The notes beneath the pieces are model-generated. The model worked only from the letters and a program-made list of their open reading frames with translations. It did not search any database and was not told where the DNA came from. From Chitinophagaceae bacterium UBA1946 (GTDB lineage Bacteria; Bacteroidota; Bacteroidia; Chitinophagales; Chitinophagaceae), in NCBI GenBank assembly GCA_002336815.1, contig DDEU01000057.1, forward strand, positions 12,051 to 70,723: DNA of 58,673 nucleotides, read 5' to 3'. The number at the start of each line of letters is the position of its first letter. Position 1 is the stretch's first letter. The translations under genes were made by a program, and so were the position numbers. Positions 7,001 through 16,052 of this stretch are shown here, in pieces.

Positions 7001-9570
7001 GTCCGTCGGCTACATTTGTAACGGGGCGCACCGATGAGGAAACCATGGGCAATGAGGCTACCAGTAATATTCATGCAGATGACCTGCCCCTGCTGCAACA
7101 GCAACTGGGCAGCTTAATGCAGCAACCCGGTAGTTCTGCCAACGCCCTTTTCCGTTACCTGCGGAAAGACGGTCAGTTTGTTTGGCTGGAAGGCACGGCC
7201 AGCAATTTACTGGATGATGAAAGTGTGCAGGGCATCATTTTTAACTGCAGGGATGTAAGCAAGCGTAAGGAGGCAGAGGAAAAACTGGCAGCCAGCGAAG
7301 AACATTTCCGGGCACTGATAGAAAACAGTTATGATGTGATCAACCTGGTAGATGCTTCGCTGAAGGTAATTTACCGGAGCCCTTCTGCTGAGCGTGTTAC
7401 AGGGTTAACCGATGCAGATATCCTGGGCCAGAGCATTGAACGGAGTGTTCACCCGGATGAGACAGAAATTGTATCCTCCCTCATAAAGGAAATATTTGCC
7501 AACCCGGGCAAGCCCATCCCCTGTAAAGTAAGGAGCAGGCACAAAGAGGGCCACTACCTGTGGTTTGAAGGGAATGTTACCAACCTGCTGCACAACAAAT
7601 ATGTAAATGCCGTGTTGGTGAATTTCAGGGATGTAACAGAAAGGGTACTGGCAGAAGAAAAACTGGCAGCCAGCGAAAACAGGTTCCGTGCCCTGGTGGA
7701 AAAGAACAAGGATGTGATCATGCTGCTGGATGAATCCTTTAAAGTGCTTTACCGCAGTCCTTCTGCTACTACCGTAAATGGCTGGACGGACGAGGATGCA
7801 AAAACGATCTGGGCCCTGCAGAATATACACCCGGATGACCTGGATGAAGTAAAGCAGATCATCAAAGTAGTAATGGCTAATCCCGGGAAGCCTTATGACG
7901 CCAGGTTTAGAAACCGGCGGAAAGACGGACAGTTTATATGGCTGGAAGGCGTGGCTACCAACTTGCTGCACGACAGATATGTGCATGCCATCGTATTCAA
8001 TTTCAGGGATGTAACAGAGCGCATTGCAGCAGAAGAAAAATTAAAAGAGCAAAAGGCACAGTTGCAAACCCTGGGCGATAATTTAACCGGGGTGATGATC
8101 TACCAGTTAGTGGGCAGCGAAGATGGAGTAAGACAATTTACCTATGTAAGCAACGGTGTACAGCACTTCTCTGGTAAAACCCCCGAAGAAGTGATGCAGG
8201 ATCCTTCCATCCTGTACGAGATGATCGTTGAAGAAGACCGGCCGGGTTTTGGTGCGGCAGAAATGGAAGCGGCAAAAAACCTGTCTGTCTTTAACCGGGA
8301 GGTCCGTTGCCGTACATTCAAAAATGAACTCCGCTGGCTGAAAATTGTATCAACGCCAAGAAAACAACCCGACGGCCACATCGTGTGGGATGGTTTTCAC
8401 ATTGATATCACGGAACAAAAAGAAGCGGCACAAAAAATAGCAGACAGTGAGGCCCGTTTCCGTTCGTTGATCGAAAATAATACAGATGCCATTGTGTTGA
8501 ATGATGCTGAATCGGGTATACTCTACCAGAGTCCTTCTGTAACAAGGATACTCGGCTATGAACCGGCCGAAAGAAAAAATAAAAAATCGCTCGACTATGT
8601 ACACCCGGAAAACAGGAATGATTTTTTGCAGCTTTATGAAAAATTAAGATCAACACCCGGCCAGCCCTTGCCATTTCAATACCGTTTTCTTCATAAAAAT
8701 GGCAACTATGTATGGATCGAAGGGGTGGTGACCAACCTGCTGGATGATGCTACCGTAAATGGTTATGTGGCCAACTACCGGGATATTACAGAAAGAAAAG
8801 AGGCAGAGGAAAACATCAAACAACTGAACGAAGGGCTGGAAATAAAGATCCAGCAACGTACGGCGCAGCTCAAAAAATCCAACGAAGAACTTGAAGCATT
8901 CTCCTATTCCATTTCCCATGATCTGCGGGCACCGCTGCGTGGCATCATCGGCTTTACCAGCATACTGGAAGAAGAATACATTAACCAGCTGGATGATGAG
9001 GCCAGGCGCCTGACCGGCGTGATCAAAAGCAATTCACTTAAAATGGGTGAGCTGATAGATGGGCTGCTTACTTTTTCAAGAACAGGCAGGGCTGAGATTG
9101 AGAAAGCAAGGATCAATAACAACAGCATCGTACGGGATATCATTGCAGGCATTGAACAAAAGCAGGATGCAACTGCTGTTGAATGGGTAGTGCCCACACT
9201 GGAACTGTGCTATGCAGATCCTACCACCATCCGCCAGGTATGGACCAATCTTATTACCAATGCCGTAAAATATTCCTCCAGGCAACCTACGCCCCGTATT
9301 GAACTGGGCTCTTATATGTTGGATAGTGAAGTTGTATTTTTTGTTAAAGACAATGGGGCGGGCTTTGACAGTAAGTATGGCAACAAGCTGTTTAAAGTGT
9401 TCCAGCGCCTGCATACCAATGCCGAGTTTGAGGGCAATGGTGTAGGCCTTGCCATTGTTGAAAAGATCGTGTCAAAACATGGAGGCAGGGTATGGGCAGA
9501 TGCTGAAAAAGGAGTGGGCGCCAGTTTTTATTTTAGTTTGCCTGTTGAAGGCGCATCGGTTGTTGAGTAA
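4054..9570 (+). CDS. Multi-PAS sensor histidine kinase (1838 aa)
   Basis: This is a very large membrane-bound sensor kinase. An N-terminal membrane helix (about 8-25), an extracytoplasmic Cache-type domain (about 35-275) and a second helix (about 279-302) are followed by about ten PAS domains beginning near residues 317, 445, 565, 707, 833, 955, 1082, 1207, 1333 and 1465. Most PAS ends carry the PAC-type RDVTER or RDITER motif. A HisKA domain follows with the phospho-acceptor H1622 in SISHDLRAP, then a HATPase with N1732/N1736 in the N box, D1766 in DNGAGF and a GNGVGLAIV G2 box. There is no receiver domain, so the response regulator lies elsewhere. PAS 5-8 and 10 share an FRxLIExN...YRSPS core, a sign of internal duplication. 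The H-DLRAP box and C-terminus resemble phytochrome-type kinases. The signal sensed cannot be told. Confidence 0.93.
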   Translation: MKQKPGIQTFIFLLLPVLLMAVYSFLQTRQQLINQVYEERKSLAAVSAKMLHEKLDRLGEIGQSFANWPSFRQGFEDNHWDHAIGMMNIITRDFPYINHVFITDTSGNVVADIGGMGAAKPHLLHFPKWYNGVSRHWQPYLSEVYNNPGSPGQITSALAIPLKNTSGRLSGVLVLEVNINKLLEWSNDIDVGKNGFVYIVDQKGNIAINPIYRQPVSVISYASVPAVQEALKGKKGVQVLYNPVTMEKSLCAYEQVPVYGWAVIVQEEAGAALSVNHSIRTVLIFYIFFILLAIAFVWIIFKGLHRQRQTAMELKRSDDNIHLLVDNVKDYAIFMLDKNGLVTNWNAGAENIKGYTAQEVLGRSTEKFYTAADIKKGLPVQNLAAAARQGHIESEGWLVRKDGSLFWANTVITAMKDESGLLYGYSKITRDITERRKVQEQLELLYRQVNQSNEAIYTVDADRKILSWNKGAEELYGFKEEEVMGKEVMALLNTNVTKQELDGIMQAVSEMNFLRRELHRKTKQGKDVYVHTSSSAIRDEEGKVRGYMIVNVDVTERKKLMEQVNHLASMVEQSSEAIFSRGLDGNLISWNRGAELLLGYSKEEALGKTAEGLGFVKFEAGEWTAAENELEEKGNWKSERHFYCKDGSSFFGLVTANLVKNELGEKTSVVIIIKDISLRKQLEEKLQTANEELEQKVQERTEQIHRSEKQYRYLFENNPLPMWVLEEGTLKFLDVNEQALKHYGYTREEFLSLTALDIRPPADRTIFLQVDRKAETAIENKHRRIWNHCKKDGSVIQVEIIAHNINFENRPARLILANDVTEKKSIEEKLQLSELRYRSLIENSVEGISLMSEKGDVIYRSPSGEKMLGHGSKKGVLDFAHPGNLEMFRQKFAEALDKPGVAVPYQVEYQHPDGHYFFAEGTFTNLLQVNGVNAVVANYHDVTEKLATEEKLKASEKRFRALIEKNYDVIIVFDRSMKITYRSPSATFVTGRTDEETMGNEATSNIHADDLPLLQQQLGSLMQQPGSSANALFRYLRKDGQFVWLEGTASNLLDDESVQGIIFNCRDVSKRKEAEEKLAASEEHFRALIENSYDVINLVDASLKVIYRSPSAERVTGLTDADILGQSIERSVHPDETEIVSSLIKEIFANPGKPIPCKVRSRHKEGHYLWFEGNVTNLLHNKYVNAVLVNFRDVTERVLAEEKLAASENRFRALVEKNKDVIMLLDESFKVLYRSPSATTVNGWTDEDAKTIWALQNIHPDDLDEVKQIIKVVMANPGKPYDARFRNRRKDGQFIWLEGVATNLLHDRYVHAIVFNFRDVTERIAAEEKLKEQKAQLQTLGDNLTGVMIYQLVGSEDGVRQFTYVSNGVQHFSGKTPEEVMQDPSILYEMIVEEDRPGFGAAEMEAAKNLSVFNREVRCRTFKNELRWLKIVSTPRKQPDGHIVWDGFHIDITEQKEAAQKIADSEARFRSLIENNTDAIVLNDAESGILYQSPSVTRILGYEPAERKNKKSLDYVHPENRNDFLQLYEKLRSTPGQPLPFQYRFLHKNGNYVWIEGVVTNLLDDATVNGYVANYRDITERKEAEENIKQLNEGLEIKIQQRTAQLKKSNEELEAFSYSISHDLRAPLRGIIGFTSILEEEYINQLDDEARRLTGVIKSNSLKMGELIDGLLTFSRTGRAEIEKARINNNSIVRDIIAGIEQKQDATAVEWVVPTLELCYADPTTIRQVWTNLITNAVKYSSRQPTPRIELGSYMLDSEVVFFVKDNGAGFDSKYGNKLFKVFQRLHTNAEFEGNGVGLAIVEKIVSKHGGRVWADAEKGVGASFYFSLPVEGASVVE

Positions 9571-9712
9571 CGGGCCTGTATTTTATGGGCCAGGCAATTA
9601 CCGGGAAAAAAATATTTTATCTCTCTTCCGGAACAGAAAATCCATGCAGCAGGTATTTGCGTAAATTCGTACGACCTCCCGGTTACACTATTTACCTGAT
9701 AACTGTTTTATT

Positions 9713-11989
9713 ATGAAATGGGCATTTACAAATACAGTCTTTTTCACGGGGCTTCTTATTTCCCTTTTTGCAACTTTTCCGGCCCTGGCCCAAAAAGCTG
9801 CTAATGCAGTTTACATCGTGAATGCTGTATCTAAAGTTCCTGTGCAGGACGCTTCCGTACAGAGCAATGATAAAAAATTCAATGCTGTTTCAGATGAGAA
9901 CGGATTTATTGATTATAGTAAGATCCCTGCCGCTGCCAAATACCTGGTTGTTTCCTGCATCGGCTACCAGCCAGATACCATTCAAGTATCAGCACTTTCA
10001 TTTGCCAACAACATGGCCTTGATCAATTTAACTCCCAGTATTTCAAGTTTAGCCGAAATTAAAGTGATCGCTTCTGCCAATAAAGGCATTTTCAAAACCA
10101 TCAGTGATTTAGACATTCACCTGCGGCCCATCAACAATTCACAGGAAGTACTGCGGATGGTACCGGGTTTATTTATCGGGCAACATGCCGGGGGCGGTAA
10201 AGCAGAACAAATTTTTTTAAGGGGCTTTGATCTTGACCACGGAACAGATATCAATATTTCGGTTGATGGTATGCCCGTGAATATGGTGAGTCATGCACAT
10301 GGACAGGGGTATGCCGACCTGCATTTTGTAATTCCTGAACTGATCGATAAGGTGAATTTTAATAAGGGCCCTTATTATGCTGATAAAGGAAATTTCACCA
10401 CGGCCGGTTTCGTTGAGTTCAAAACGAAAGACTACCTGGAAAACAATTTTGTAAAAATGGAGGGCGGGCAGTTCGGTACATTCAGGGCCATCGCCGGGAT
10501 TAACTTATTGAAGCCGCAAAAAGAACGGCGGGATCAAAGCCTGTTCATTGCAGGCGAAGGTTCATTTACAAAAGGCTATTTTGAAAGTCCCCAGGATTTC
10601 AGCCGTTTTAACGGCATGCTGAAATACCACGGCAGTATCAACAGCCACCATACGCTCTCCGCCACCCTTACAGGATTTACCAGCAAGTGGAACGCTTCGG
10701 GCCAGATACCAGACAGGGCAGTTGAAACCGGGCTGGTAGGTTTTTATGGCGCCATTGACAATACCGAGGGCGGTAACACTTCCAGGTACAATGCCAATAT
10801 AGAATTGCAAACCCGGCTCAACAACGGCGGCAGTATCCATAACCAGTTGTACTACAGCAAATACAAATTTGAATTGTATTCCAATTTTACCTTCTATAAA
10901 GAAGACCCGGTGAATGGCGACCAGATACGGCAAAAGGAAAGCCGGGATATCCTGGGCTATAACGGCGCTTATCAAAAAGAATTTTATATCGGCCATTTCA
11001 AAACAGAAACCAGGGTGGGCATACAGGTAAGACATGATGCCATTGATAATATCGAATTGACAAGAACCAACAACAGGGTAACGAATACCAAAGCTATCAT
11101 GCTGGGTGATGTAAATGAAATGGATGCAGGTGCTTACTGGTCGCAAAGGATCTCCGTTTCCAAAAAACTGGATATTACCGCAGCCTTGCGTGCTGATTAT
11201 TTTACCAACAGGTACAATGATAAATTAGCAAACCAGCTGTTAAGTTCCACTTCAACAATTGTTTGTCCAAAGCTGAATTTAAATTTCCGGGTAAACGATC
11301 ACCTGCAGTTGTACCTGTATAACGGTAAGGGATACCACAGTAACGATACAAGGGTAGCCGTTCAGCAAAACGGCAGAAAAGTATTGCCCCCTGCTTACGG
11401 AACCGACCTGGGTGCTGTATTTAAAGCGGGTAAAAAACTGGTGTTGCAATCTGCCCTTTGGTATTTGTGGCTCGACCAGGAATTTGTGTACGTAGGTGAT
11501 GAAGGGGTAGTGGAAGCAGGCGGACAAACCAGGCGATATGGATTTGACCTGTCAGCCAGGTACGAGCTTGCTAAAAATTTATATGCAGATCTTGACCTGA
11601 GCCTTGCCAATCCGCGGGCACTGAAAGTACCGGCTGCAGAAAGTTATTTGCCGCTGGCGCCACGTTTTACCAGTGTCGGTGGACTTACCTACCGAAAAGC
11701 ACAGGGATGGAACGGAAGTTTGCGTTACCGGTTTATGGATAACCGGCCGGCCAATGAAGACAAGACTGTGATAGCAAAAGGTTACTTTATAGCAGATGCT
11801 GCAGTAAATTATTCTACCAAAAAATGGGAAGCCGGTTTATCCATTCAAAACCTGCTGAACACCAAATGGAAAGAAACACAGTTTGATACAGAAAGCCGTT
11901 TACAAACAGAACCGGCGCCGGTTTCCGAAATTCACTTTACACCCGGCACACCATTTTTTGCAAGGCTGAATGTTACGGTGTTTTTCTGA
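9713..11989 (+). CDS. TonB-dependent outer-membrane receptor (758 aa)
   Basis: This is an energised outer-membrane importer. A signal peptide ending near ALA-QK (residue about 26) is followed by a carboxypeptidase-regulatory-like domain (about 30-112), a plug (about 120-240) with the conserved FLRGFDLDHGTDINISVDGMP stretch, and a beta-barrel ending in Phe. The plug contains SHAHGQGYADLHF, a His-rich loop that could bind metal. The length fits a compact receptor without a SusD partner, and no SusD gene follows. The two genes downstream encode a NiCoT/UreH-like membrane protein and a metal ATPase, so transport of a divalent metal or its complex is a reasonable inference. A separate promoter is likely for those two genes because 351 bp intervene. 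Confidence 0.9.
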   Translation: MKWAFTNTVFFTGLLISLFATFPALAQKAANAVYIVNAVSKVPVQDASVQSNDKKFNAVSDENGFIDYSKIPAAAKYLVVSCIGYQPDTIQVSALSFANNMALINLTPSISSLAEIKVIASANKGIFKTISDLDIHLRPINNSQEVLRMVPGLFIGQHAGGGKAEQIFLRGFDLDHGTDINISVDGMPVNMVSHAHGQGYADLHFVIPELIDKVNFNKGPYYADKGNFTTAGFVEFKTKDYLENNFVKMEGGQFGTFRAIAGINLLKPQKERRDQSLFIAGEGSFTKGYFESPQDFSRFNGMLKYHGSINSHHTLSATLTGFTSKWNASGQIPDRAVETGLVGFYGAIDNTEGGNTSRYNANIELQTRLNNGGSIHNQLYYSKYKFELYSNFTFYKEDPVNGDQIRQKESRDILGYNGAYQKEFYIGHFKTETRVGIQVRHDAIDNIELTRTNNRVTNTKAIMLGDVNEMDAGAYWSQRISVSKKLDITAALRADYFTNRYNDKLANQLLSSTSTIVCPKLNLNFRVNDHLQLYLYNGKGYHSNDTRVAVQQNGRKVLPPAYGTDLGAVFKAGKKLVLQSALWYLWLDQEFVYVGDEGVVEAGGQTRRYGFDLSARYELAKNLYADLDLSLANPRALKVPAAESYLPLAPRFTSVGGLTYRKAQGWNGSLRYRFMDNRPANEDKTVIAKGYFIADAAVNYSTKKWEAGLSIQNLLNTKWKETQFDTESRLQTEPAPVSEIHFTPGTPFFARLNVTVFF

Positions 11990-12340
11990 AAGCTTTAATG
12001 CTGCATTTCATTTTTTCTTCCTGAAGAACCCCATCATATTTATTAAACACTTCACTTGAAATGTCATGCATACCTGTTAGAACAGGCCATCAAAAATGAT
12101 CAACAGGCTATTTAACCGATAGTTTTTTTAATCCGCCATCACTACATTTCAACAGCTGCTGCAACGTACTTTAACCCACCGTTTTGGATTGATCTGCCAG
12201 CACTCTATAAATTCGTTTTAAAGGTTTGTACATCATATTATTGTAACAATGGGTAAGTTTGCATTCGCAAAGGCCACTATTCCACCGGTGGCAAAAGGAA
12301 GATGAACTGGATAATATTTACTCAGCTTTCAACAGAATAG
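11990..12340. other. Intergenic region before the metal-transport genes
   Basis: No gene is supported. TAAGTTTG at 12254-12261 matches the Bacteroidota -7 element and overlaps an inverted repeat TTTGC-attc-GCAAA (12258-12271). The nearest TTTG upstream (12225-12228) is 25 bp away, longer than the usual 19-21, so the promoter assignment for the gene at 12341 is weak. The inverted repeat is a candidate site for a metal-responsive repressor, but that is only inference. Confidence 0.35.
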
Positions 12341-12955
12341 ATGTACAGCATTTTTATAGGCAGCCTTTTATTGAGTGTTCTGCATGCCGTAATACCCAAT
12401 CACTGGTTGCCCGTACTGGCAATTGGCAGAAAAGATAACTGGACCTTAAAGGAGATAACTACCGTCACTTTATTATCCGGACTGGCACATGCCCTGAGTA
12501 CGATCGTGATCGGGCTTGTTTTAGGACTGCTGGGATTACAACTGGCCGGAAAGATCCAGTATTTCACCCATTTTATTGCACCAGTCATCTTAATACTCCT
12601 GGGCTTTTTTTTTATCTACCAGCATCACCGGCATAAGCACTTTCATTTGCATAAAACACCGGAGGCTGCACTTCCAAAAAATAAGATCATACTGGCATTG
12701 GTGGTGGCGATGTTCCTTTCTCCCTGCATGGAGATCGAAGGGTATTTCCTGCTGGCGGGTGTATATGGTTTTTGGGCGGTGATGAGTATCGCAGCATTGT
12801 ACCTGCTGATATCGGTTTCAGGGATGGTATTGTGGGTAAGGCTTGCCTACAAAGGCGTATTGAAATTGAACTGGCATGCACTGGAACACAATTCAGGTAT
12901 CATAACAGGATGGACGCTGGTGATCACTGGTGTTTTGTCATTCTTTATCACGTAA
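12341..12955 (+). CDS. UreH/NiCoT-like membrane protein (204 aa)
   Basis: This is an integral membrane protein with about six helices, by eye near residues 4-22, 36-60, 68-90, 108-128, 138-160 and 183-203. Helix 1 holds H15-A-V-I-P-N-H21, the same spacing as the HX4DH metal motif of NiCoT nickel/cobalt transporters but with Asn in place of Asp. A second His lies in SGLAHALST in the next helix, and a cytoplasmic-looking His cluster (HHRHKHFHLH, about 95-104) adds further possible metal ligands. It ends 10 bp before the P1B ATPase gene, so the two are almost surely one operon. A transport role for Ni, Co, Zn or a similar cation is inferred from family and context; the direction is not known. 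Confidence 0.75.
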   Translation: MYSIFIGSLLLSVLHAVIPNHWLPVLAIGRKDNWTLKEITTVTLLSGLAHALSTIVIGLVLGLLGLQLAGKIQYFTHFIAPVILILLGFFFIYQHHRHKHFHLHKTPEAALPKNKIILALVVAMFLSPCMEIEGYFLLAGVYGFWAVMSIAALYLLISVSGMVLWVRLAYKGVLKLNWHALEHNSGIITGWTLVITGVLSFFIT

Positions 12956-12965
12956 AATAATTTAT

Positions 12966-14990
12966 ATGTCGAAAGAAGATCCAGCTACACAGGAACAACA
13001 ATCGCCCACTGCTGCTGCAGCAGCTTCACATGATCATGCAGACCACGGGCATGCACACGGCGGCATCTTTGGCGAAAGAACAGAACTGATTGTTGCGATC
13101 ATCTGCGGTGCTTTACTGGGCGTTGGCTTCGGCCTCTCATTCATTAACACATTGCCCGCCTATATCGCCATCGGCTTTTATGCAGGTGCCTATTTATTTG
13201 GTGGATTCTACACTACTAAGGAAGCCATCCTGGAAATCAGCAAAGGAAAATTTGAGATCGATTTTTTAATGCTCGTGGCAGCCATCGGCGCAGCTTTTTT
13301 GGGCCAGTGGGCCGAAGGCGCTTTATTGCTTTTCCTGTTCAGCATCGGGCATTCCCTTGAACACTTTGCCATGGACAAAGCAAAAAAATCTATTGCAGCA
13401 CTTGCATCGCTGGCACCCAAAACAGCCTTGCTTAAAAACGGCGCTGATGTAAAGGAAGTTTCAATTGAGTCGTTAAAAACGGGTGATGTGATCGTGGTAA
13501 AACCAAATTCAAAAATTTCGGCCGATGGATTTGTCGTGAGTGGCAACAGCAGTGTTAACCAGGCGCCAATCACGGGAGAAAGCATCCCGGTTGATAAAAC
13601 GCCCGTGGAAGATGCAAACATCGACCTGGCCAATGCCGGCAAACTGGATGCTAAATACAAGGTATTTGCAGGGTCTATCAACGGCGGCCAGGCCCTGGAA
13701 ATTAAAGTAACCAAAACTGCAGCCGACAGTACCATCGCCAGGCTGATAAAACTGGTAAACGAAACCCAGACACAAAAATCGCCTACACAAAATTTCACTG
13801 ATCGGTTTTTAAAATATTATGTTCCCGCTGTACTCATTTTGGTAGGGCTGTTGCTGCTGGCCTTTTTAGTGATCGATGAACCATTCAGTGCCAGTTTTTA
13901 CAGGGCAATGGTGGTATTGGTTGCAGCCAGTCCCTGTGCATTGGCGATCTCAACGCCCAGTGCAGTATTGAGTGGCGTAGCGAGGGCAGCAAGAGGTGGC
14001 GTACTGGTAAAAGGAGGTAAACCCCTGGAAGAGTTAGGTTCACTCACCGCAATTGCATTTGATAAAACCGGCACCTTAACGGAAGGTAAACCCAAACTAA
14101 CAGGAGTGTATACACTCAATGGTATTTCAGAAGAAGCCCTGCTGTCAATGGTGGTAGCAGTGGAAAAATTGAGTGATCATCCTTTGGCGGCAGCCATTGT
14201 TAAAGGCGGTATTGAAAGATTAAAAAAAGACATACCGGCAGCATCGAATGTTGTGGCGATACAGGGGAGAGGGATCCAGGCTGAGCATGATGGCGCAACG
14301 GTCTTTATCGGCAACAAGGAATTGTTCTCCGAAAAAGACAACCGGTTGCCGCAGGACCTGCAGGCGAGGATAGAAGACCTGGAGCGGAAAGGCAATACCA
14401 CGATGATCGTTCAGCAGAACGATCAGTTTATTGGTATCGTTACCCTTATGGATGTGGCAAGGGCTGATGCCAAACAAACGCTCAACGAATTATCGAAGCT
14501 GGGCATTCGCAAAATGATCATGCTTACGGGCGACAATCAAAAAGTTGCAGAAGCCATCGCAAAAGAAATTGGTATTACAGAAGCGTTGGGAAACCTGCTG
14601 CCGGAAGAAAAGGTAGCAGCCATTGAAAAACTCAGAAGCAGCGAAAAGAAAGTGGCCATGGTAGGAGATGGTGTAAATGATGCCCCCGCCATGGCTAAAA
14701 GTACGGTAGGCATTGCCATGGGCGCAGCAGGCTCGGATGTGGCATTGGAAACCGCCGACATTGCACTGATGGCCGACCAGTTGAGTAACCTTCCGTTCGC
14801 CATTGGCTTAAGCAAACAGGCACATCGTATCATCAAACAAAACCTTGTTATCAGCCTGGGTATGGTGATCATACTGATACCACTAACCATGTCAGGGATC
14901 GCCCATATCGGCCCGGCAGTGATCGGCCATGAAGGTTCAACGCTGGTAGTTGTATTTAATGCACTCCGTTTATTGGGCTATAAAAGATGA
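12966..14990 (+). CDS. P1B-4-type heavy-metal ATPase (674 aa)
   Basis: This is a cation-pumping P-type ATPase of the heavy-metal (P1B) class. Visible signatures are the actuator TGES loop, the phosphorylated D366 in DKTGT, and the hinge GDGVNDAP. The membrane metal motif is S322-P323-C324 instead of CPC, and the last helix carries H655-E-G-S-T. SPC plus HEG(G/S)T is the P1B-4 signature, a class linked to Co, Fe(II) or Zn export. The N-terminus has no heavy-metal-associated domain but a His-rich segment HDHADHGHAHGG (about 24-35). I chose the ATG at 12966, because the frame is open upstream into the preceding gene but homologous sequence starts here. It lies 10 bp after the NiCoT-like gene and the operon probably ends at the hairpin at 15034. 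Confidence 0.92.
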   Translation: MSKEDPATQEQQSPTAAAAASHDHADHGHAHGGIFGERTELIVAIICGALLGVGFGLSFINTLPAYIAIGFYAGAYLFGGFYTTKEAILEISKGKFEIDFLMLVAAIGAAFLGQWAEGALLLFLFSIGHSLEHFAMDKAKKSIAALASLAPKTALLKNGADVKEVSIESLKTGDVIVVKPNSKISADGFVVSGNSSVNQAPITGESIPVDKTPVEDANIDLANAGKLDAKYKVFAGSINGGQALEIKVTKTAADSTIARLIKLVNETQTQKSPTQNFTDRFLKYYVPAVLILVGLLLLAFLVIDEPFSASFYRAMVVLVAASPCALAISTPSAVLSGVARAARGGVLVKGGKPLEELGSLTAIAFDKTGTLTEGKPKLTGVYTLNGISEEALLSMVVAVEKLSDHPLAAAIVKGGIERLKKDIPAASNVVAIQGRGIQAEHDGATVFIGNKELFSEKDNRLPQDLQARIEDLERKGNTTMIVQQNDQFIGIVTLMDVARADAKQTLNELSKLGIRKMIMLTGDNQKVAEAIAKEIGITEALGNLLPEEKVAAIEKLRSSEKKVAMVGDGVNDAPAMAKSTVGIAMGAAGSDVALETADIALMADQLSNLPFAIGLSKQAHRIIKQNLVISLGMVIILIPLTMSGIAHIGPAVIGHEGSTLVVVFNALRLLGYKR

Positions 14991-15033
14991 AGCCTGTTGG
15001 ATTCCCGAAAACTTATTATTCATACTTATAAAC

Positions 15034-15067
15034 AAAAATGGCCTGAAATCTTCCAGGCCATTTTTTT
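15034..15067. terminator. Bidirectional terminator
   Basis: AAAAATGGCCTG (15034-15045) pairs perfectly with CAGGCCATTTTT (15054-15065) around an 8-base loop, and T residues continue to 15067. It lies between two convergent genes and has A/T runs on both sides, so it can serve the ATPase gene and the DUF892 gene alike. Confidence 0.88.
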
Positions 15068-15088
15068 AAATCAAAATGTTAACCCTGC

Positions 15089-15658
15089 TTATGCCTCCTC
15101 TTCTTCTTCGGCGGCAGCGTAGTTAACATCGTTCTCAGCAATATCAGATAATTTCTCATCTGCTGCTTTTTCTTCTGTCAACGTGCTTTCCAGCAGGGCG
15201 GCAATGTCTTCCAGCTGCAGTGTTTTTGCCAGTTGGGTCAAGCCGCCATAGGTAGCTATTTCATAATGTTCTACCTTTTGGCAGGCCATGATGATTCCAA
15301 CATCCCTGGTGGCGGTACCTTCTTCAGTATCTTCCACGATGCTGTCTGCTTCCTTACTAAGGCCTTCCATGGCTTCGCATTTTTTTGCCTGTGCCTTTGC
15401 ACCCAGCAGTTCAAACACCTGCTCCAGCCTGGCAACATGCGTTTTTGTTTCTTCCAGGTGGCTGGTGAGCGCTTCCTTCAGCGTGTCGGAAGTGGTTGCT
15501 TTCGCCAGCTTTGGCAAAGCCTTCGTCAAATGTTTTTCTGCCCAGTAAATGTCTTTCAGTTCATCATGAAAAAACTCTTTCAGCATGGGATCTGTGTTGG
15601 TTGCTTCCGCTTTTTTACTTTTTGAAGCGGTGGCTTTCCTGGTGGTTGTTTTTTGCAT
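15089..15658 (-). CDS. DUF892 (YciE/YciF-type) ferritin-like protein (189 aa)
   Basis: This is a four-helix ferritin-like protein of the YciF/DUF892 family, proteins linked to general stress whose activity is not settled. After a Lys/Thr-rich tail (about 1-20) comes FFHDELKDIYWAEKHLTKALPKLAKA, then SHLEETKTHVARLEQVFELLG and a late EHYEIATYGGL. The conserved E and H residues on these helices form the usual di-metal ligand set. The C-terminus is an acidic AAEEEEEA tail. It is transcribed leftward alone and ends at the hairpin shared with the metal ATPase gene. With the PA2169-type and DUF3606 genes nearby, it suggests a stress-protection cluster. Confidence 0.9.
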   Translation of the reverse strand: MQKTTTRKATASKSKKAEATNTDPMLKEFFHDELKDIYWAEKHLTKALPKLAKATTSDTLKEALTSHLEETKTHVARLEQVFELLGAKAQAKKCEAMEGLSKEADSIVEDTEEGTATRDVGIIMACQKVEHYEIATYGGLTQLAKTLQLEDIAALLESTLTEEKAADEKLSDIAENDVNYAAAEEEEEA

Positions 15659-16052
15659 TGTCTTATTTTTTTAAGATGATCAATAGTGATTGCAGGTGGT
15701 GGTACAAAATAGGTGCCTCAAAAACACAGGCTTTCTTTGTTGGAAGAAAGAAAAACAAACGGGCATAATTTTTACGCATCAGCGGTAGGGCAGCGATTGA
15801 TCTTTTTTAATCAGTGTACTGCATTTGAGGCTGTACAAATTAAAAACAGGAGGGATTTGCCTGCTTCAGCAATAGTAAAAGATGCTCCAAAACCGGTTGA
15901 TTTTTTTTGCAGGCCGAAACCGGGAAATTGCTGCTGGTAATTGTTGAGGAATTTGAGCAACGTTATACAGGCAATGCCGTAAAATTCTCTACAGGAATTT
16001 TGCAGTTGGATAATAATGATAAATCAATTGAATAAAATTAAAACATACCAAT
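15659..16052. other. Divergent intergenic region
   Basis: This 394-bp space must hold promoters for the leftward DUF892 gene and the rightward gene at 16053. On the minus strand CTATTTTG near 15700 resembles a -7 element but lacks a well-placed -33. No gene or clear repeat is seen. Confidence 0.4.

Noticed and set aside
7271..7720. Tandem DNA repeats in the PAS kinase as an assembly artefact
   Set aside because: The copies differ at many positions, as expected for diverged PAS domains, so collapse or duplication by the assembler is not indicated.
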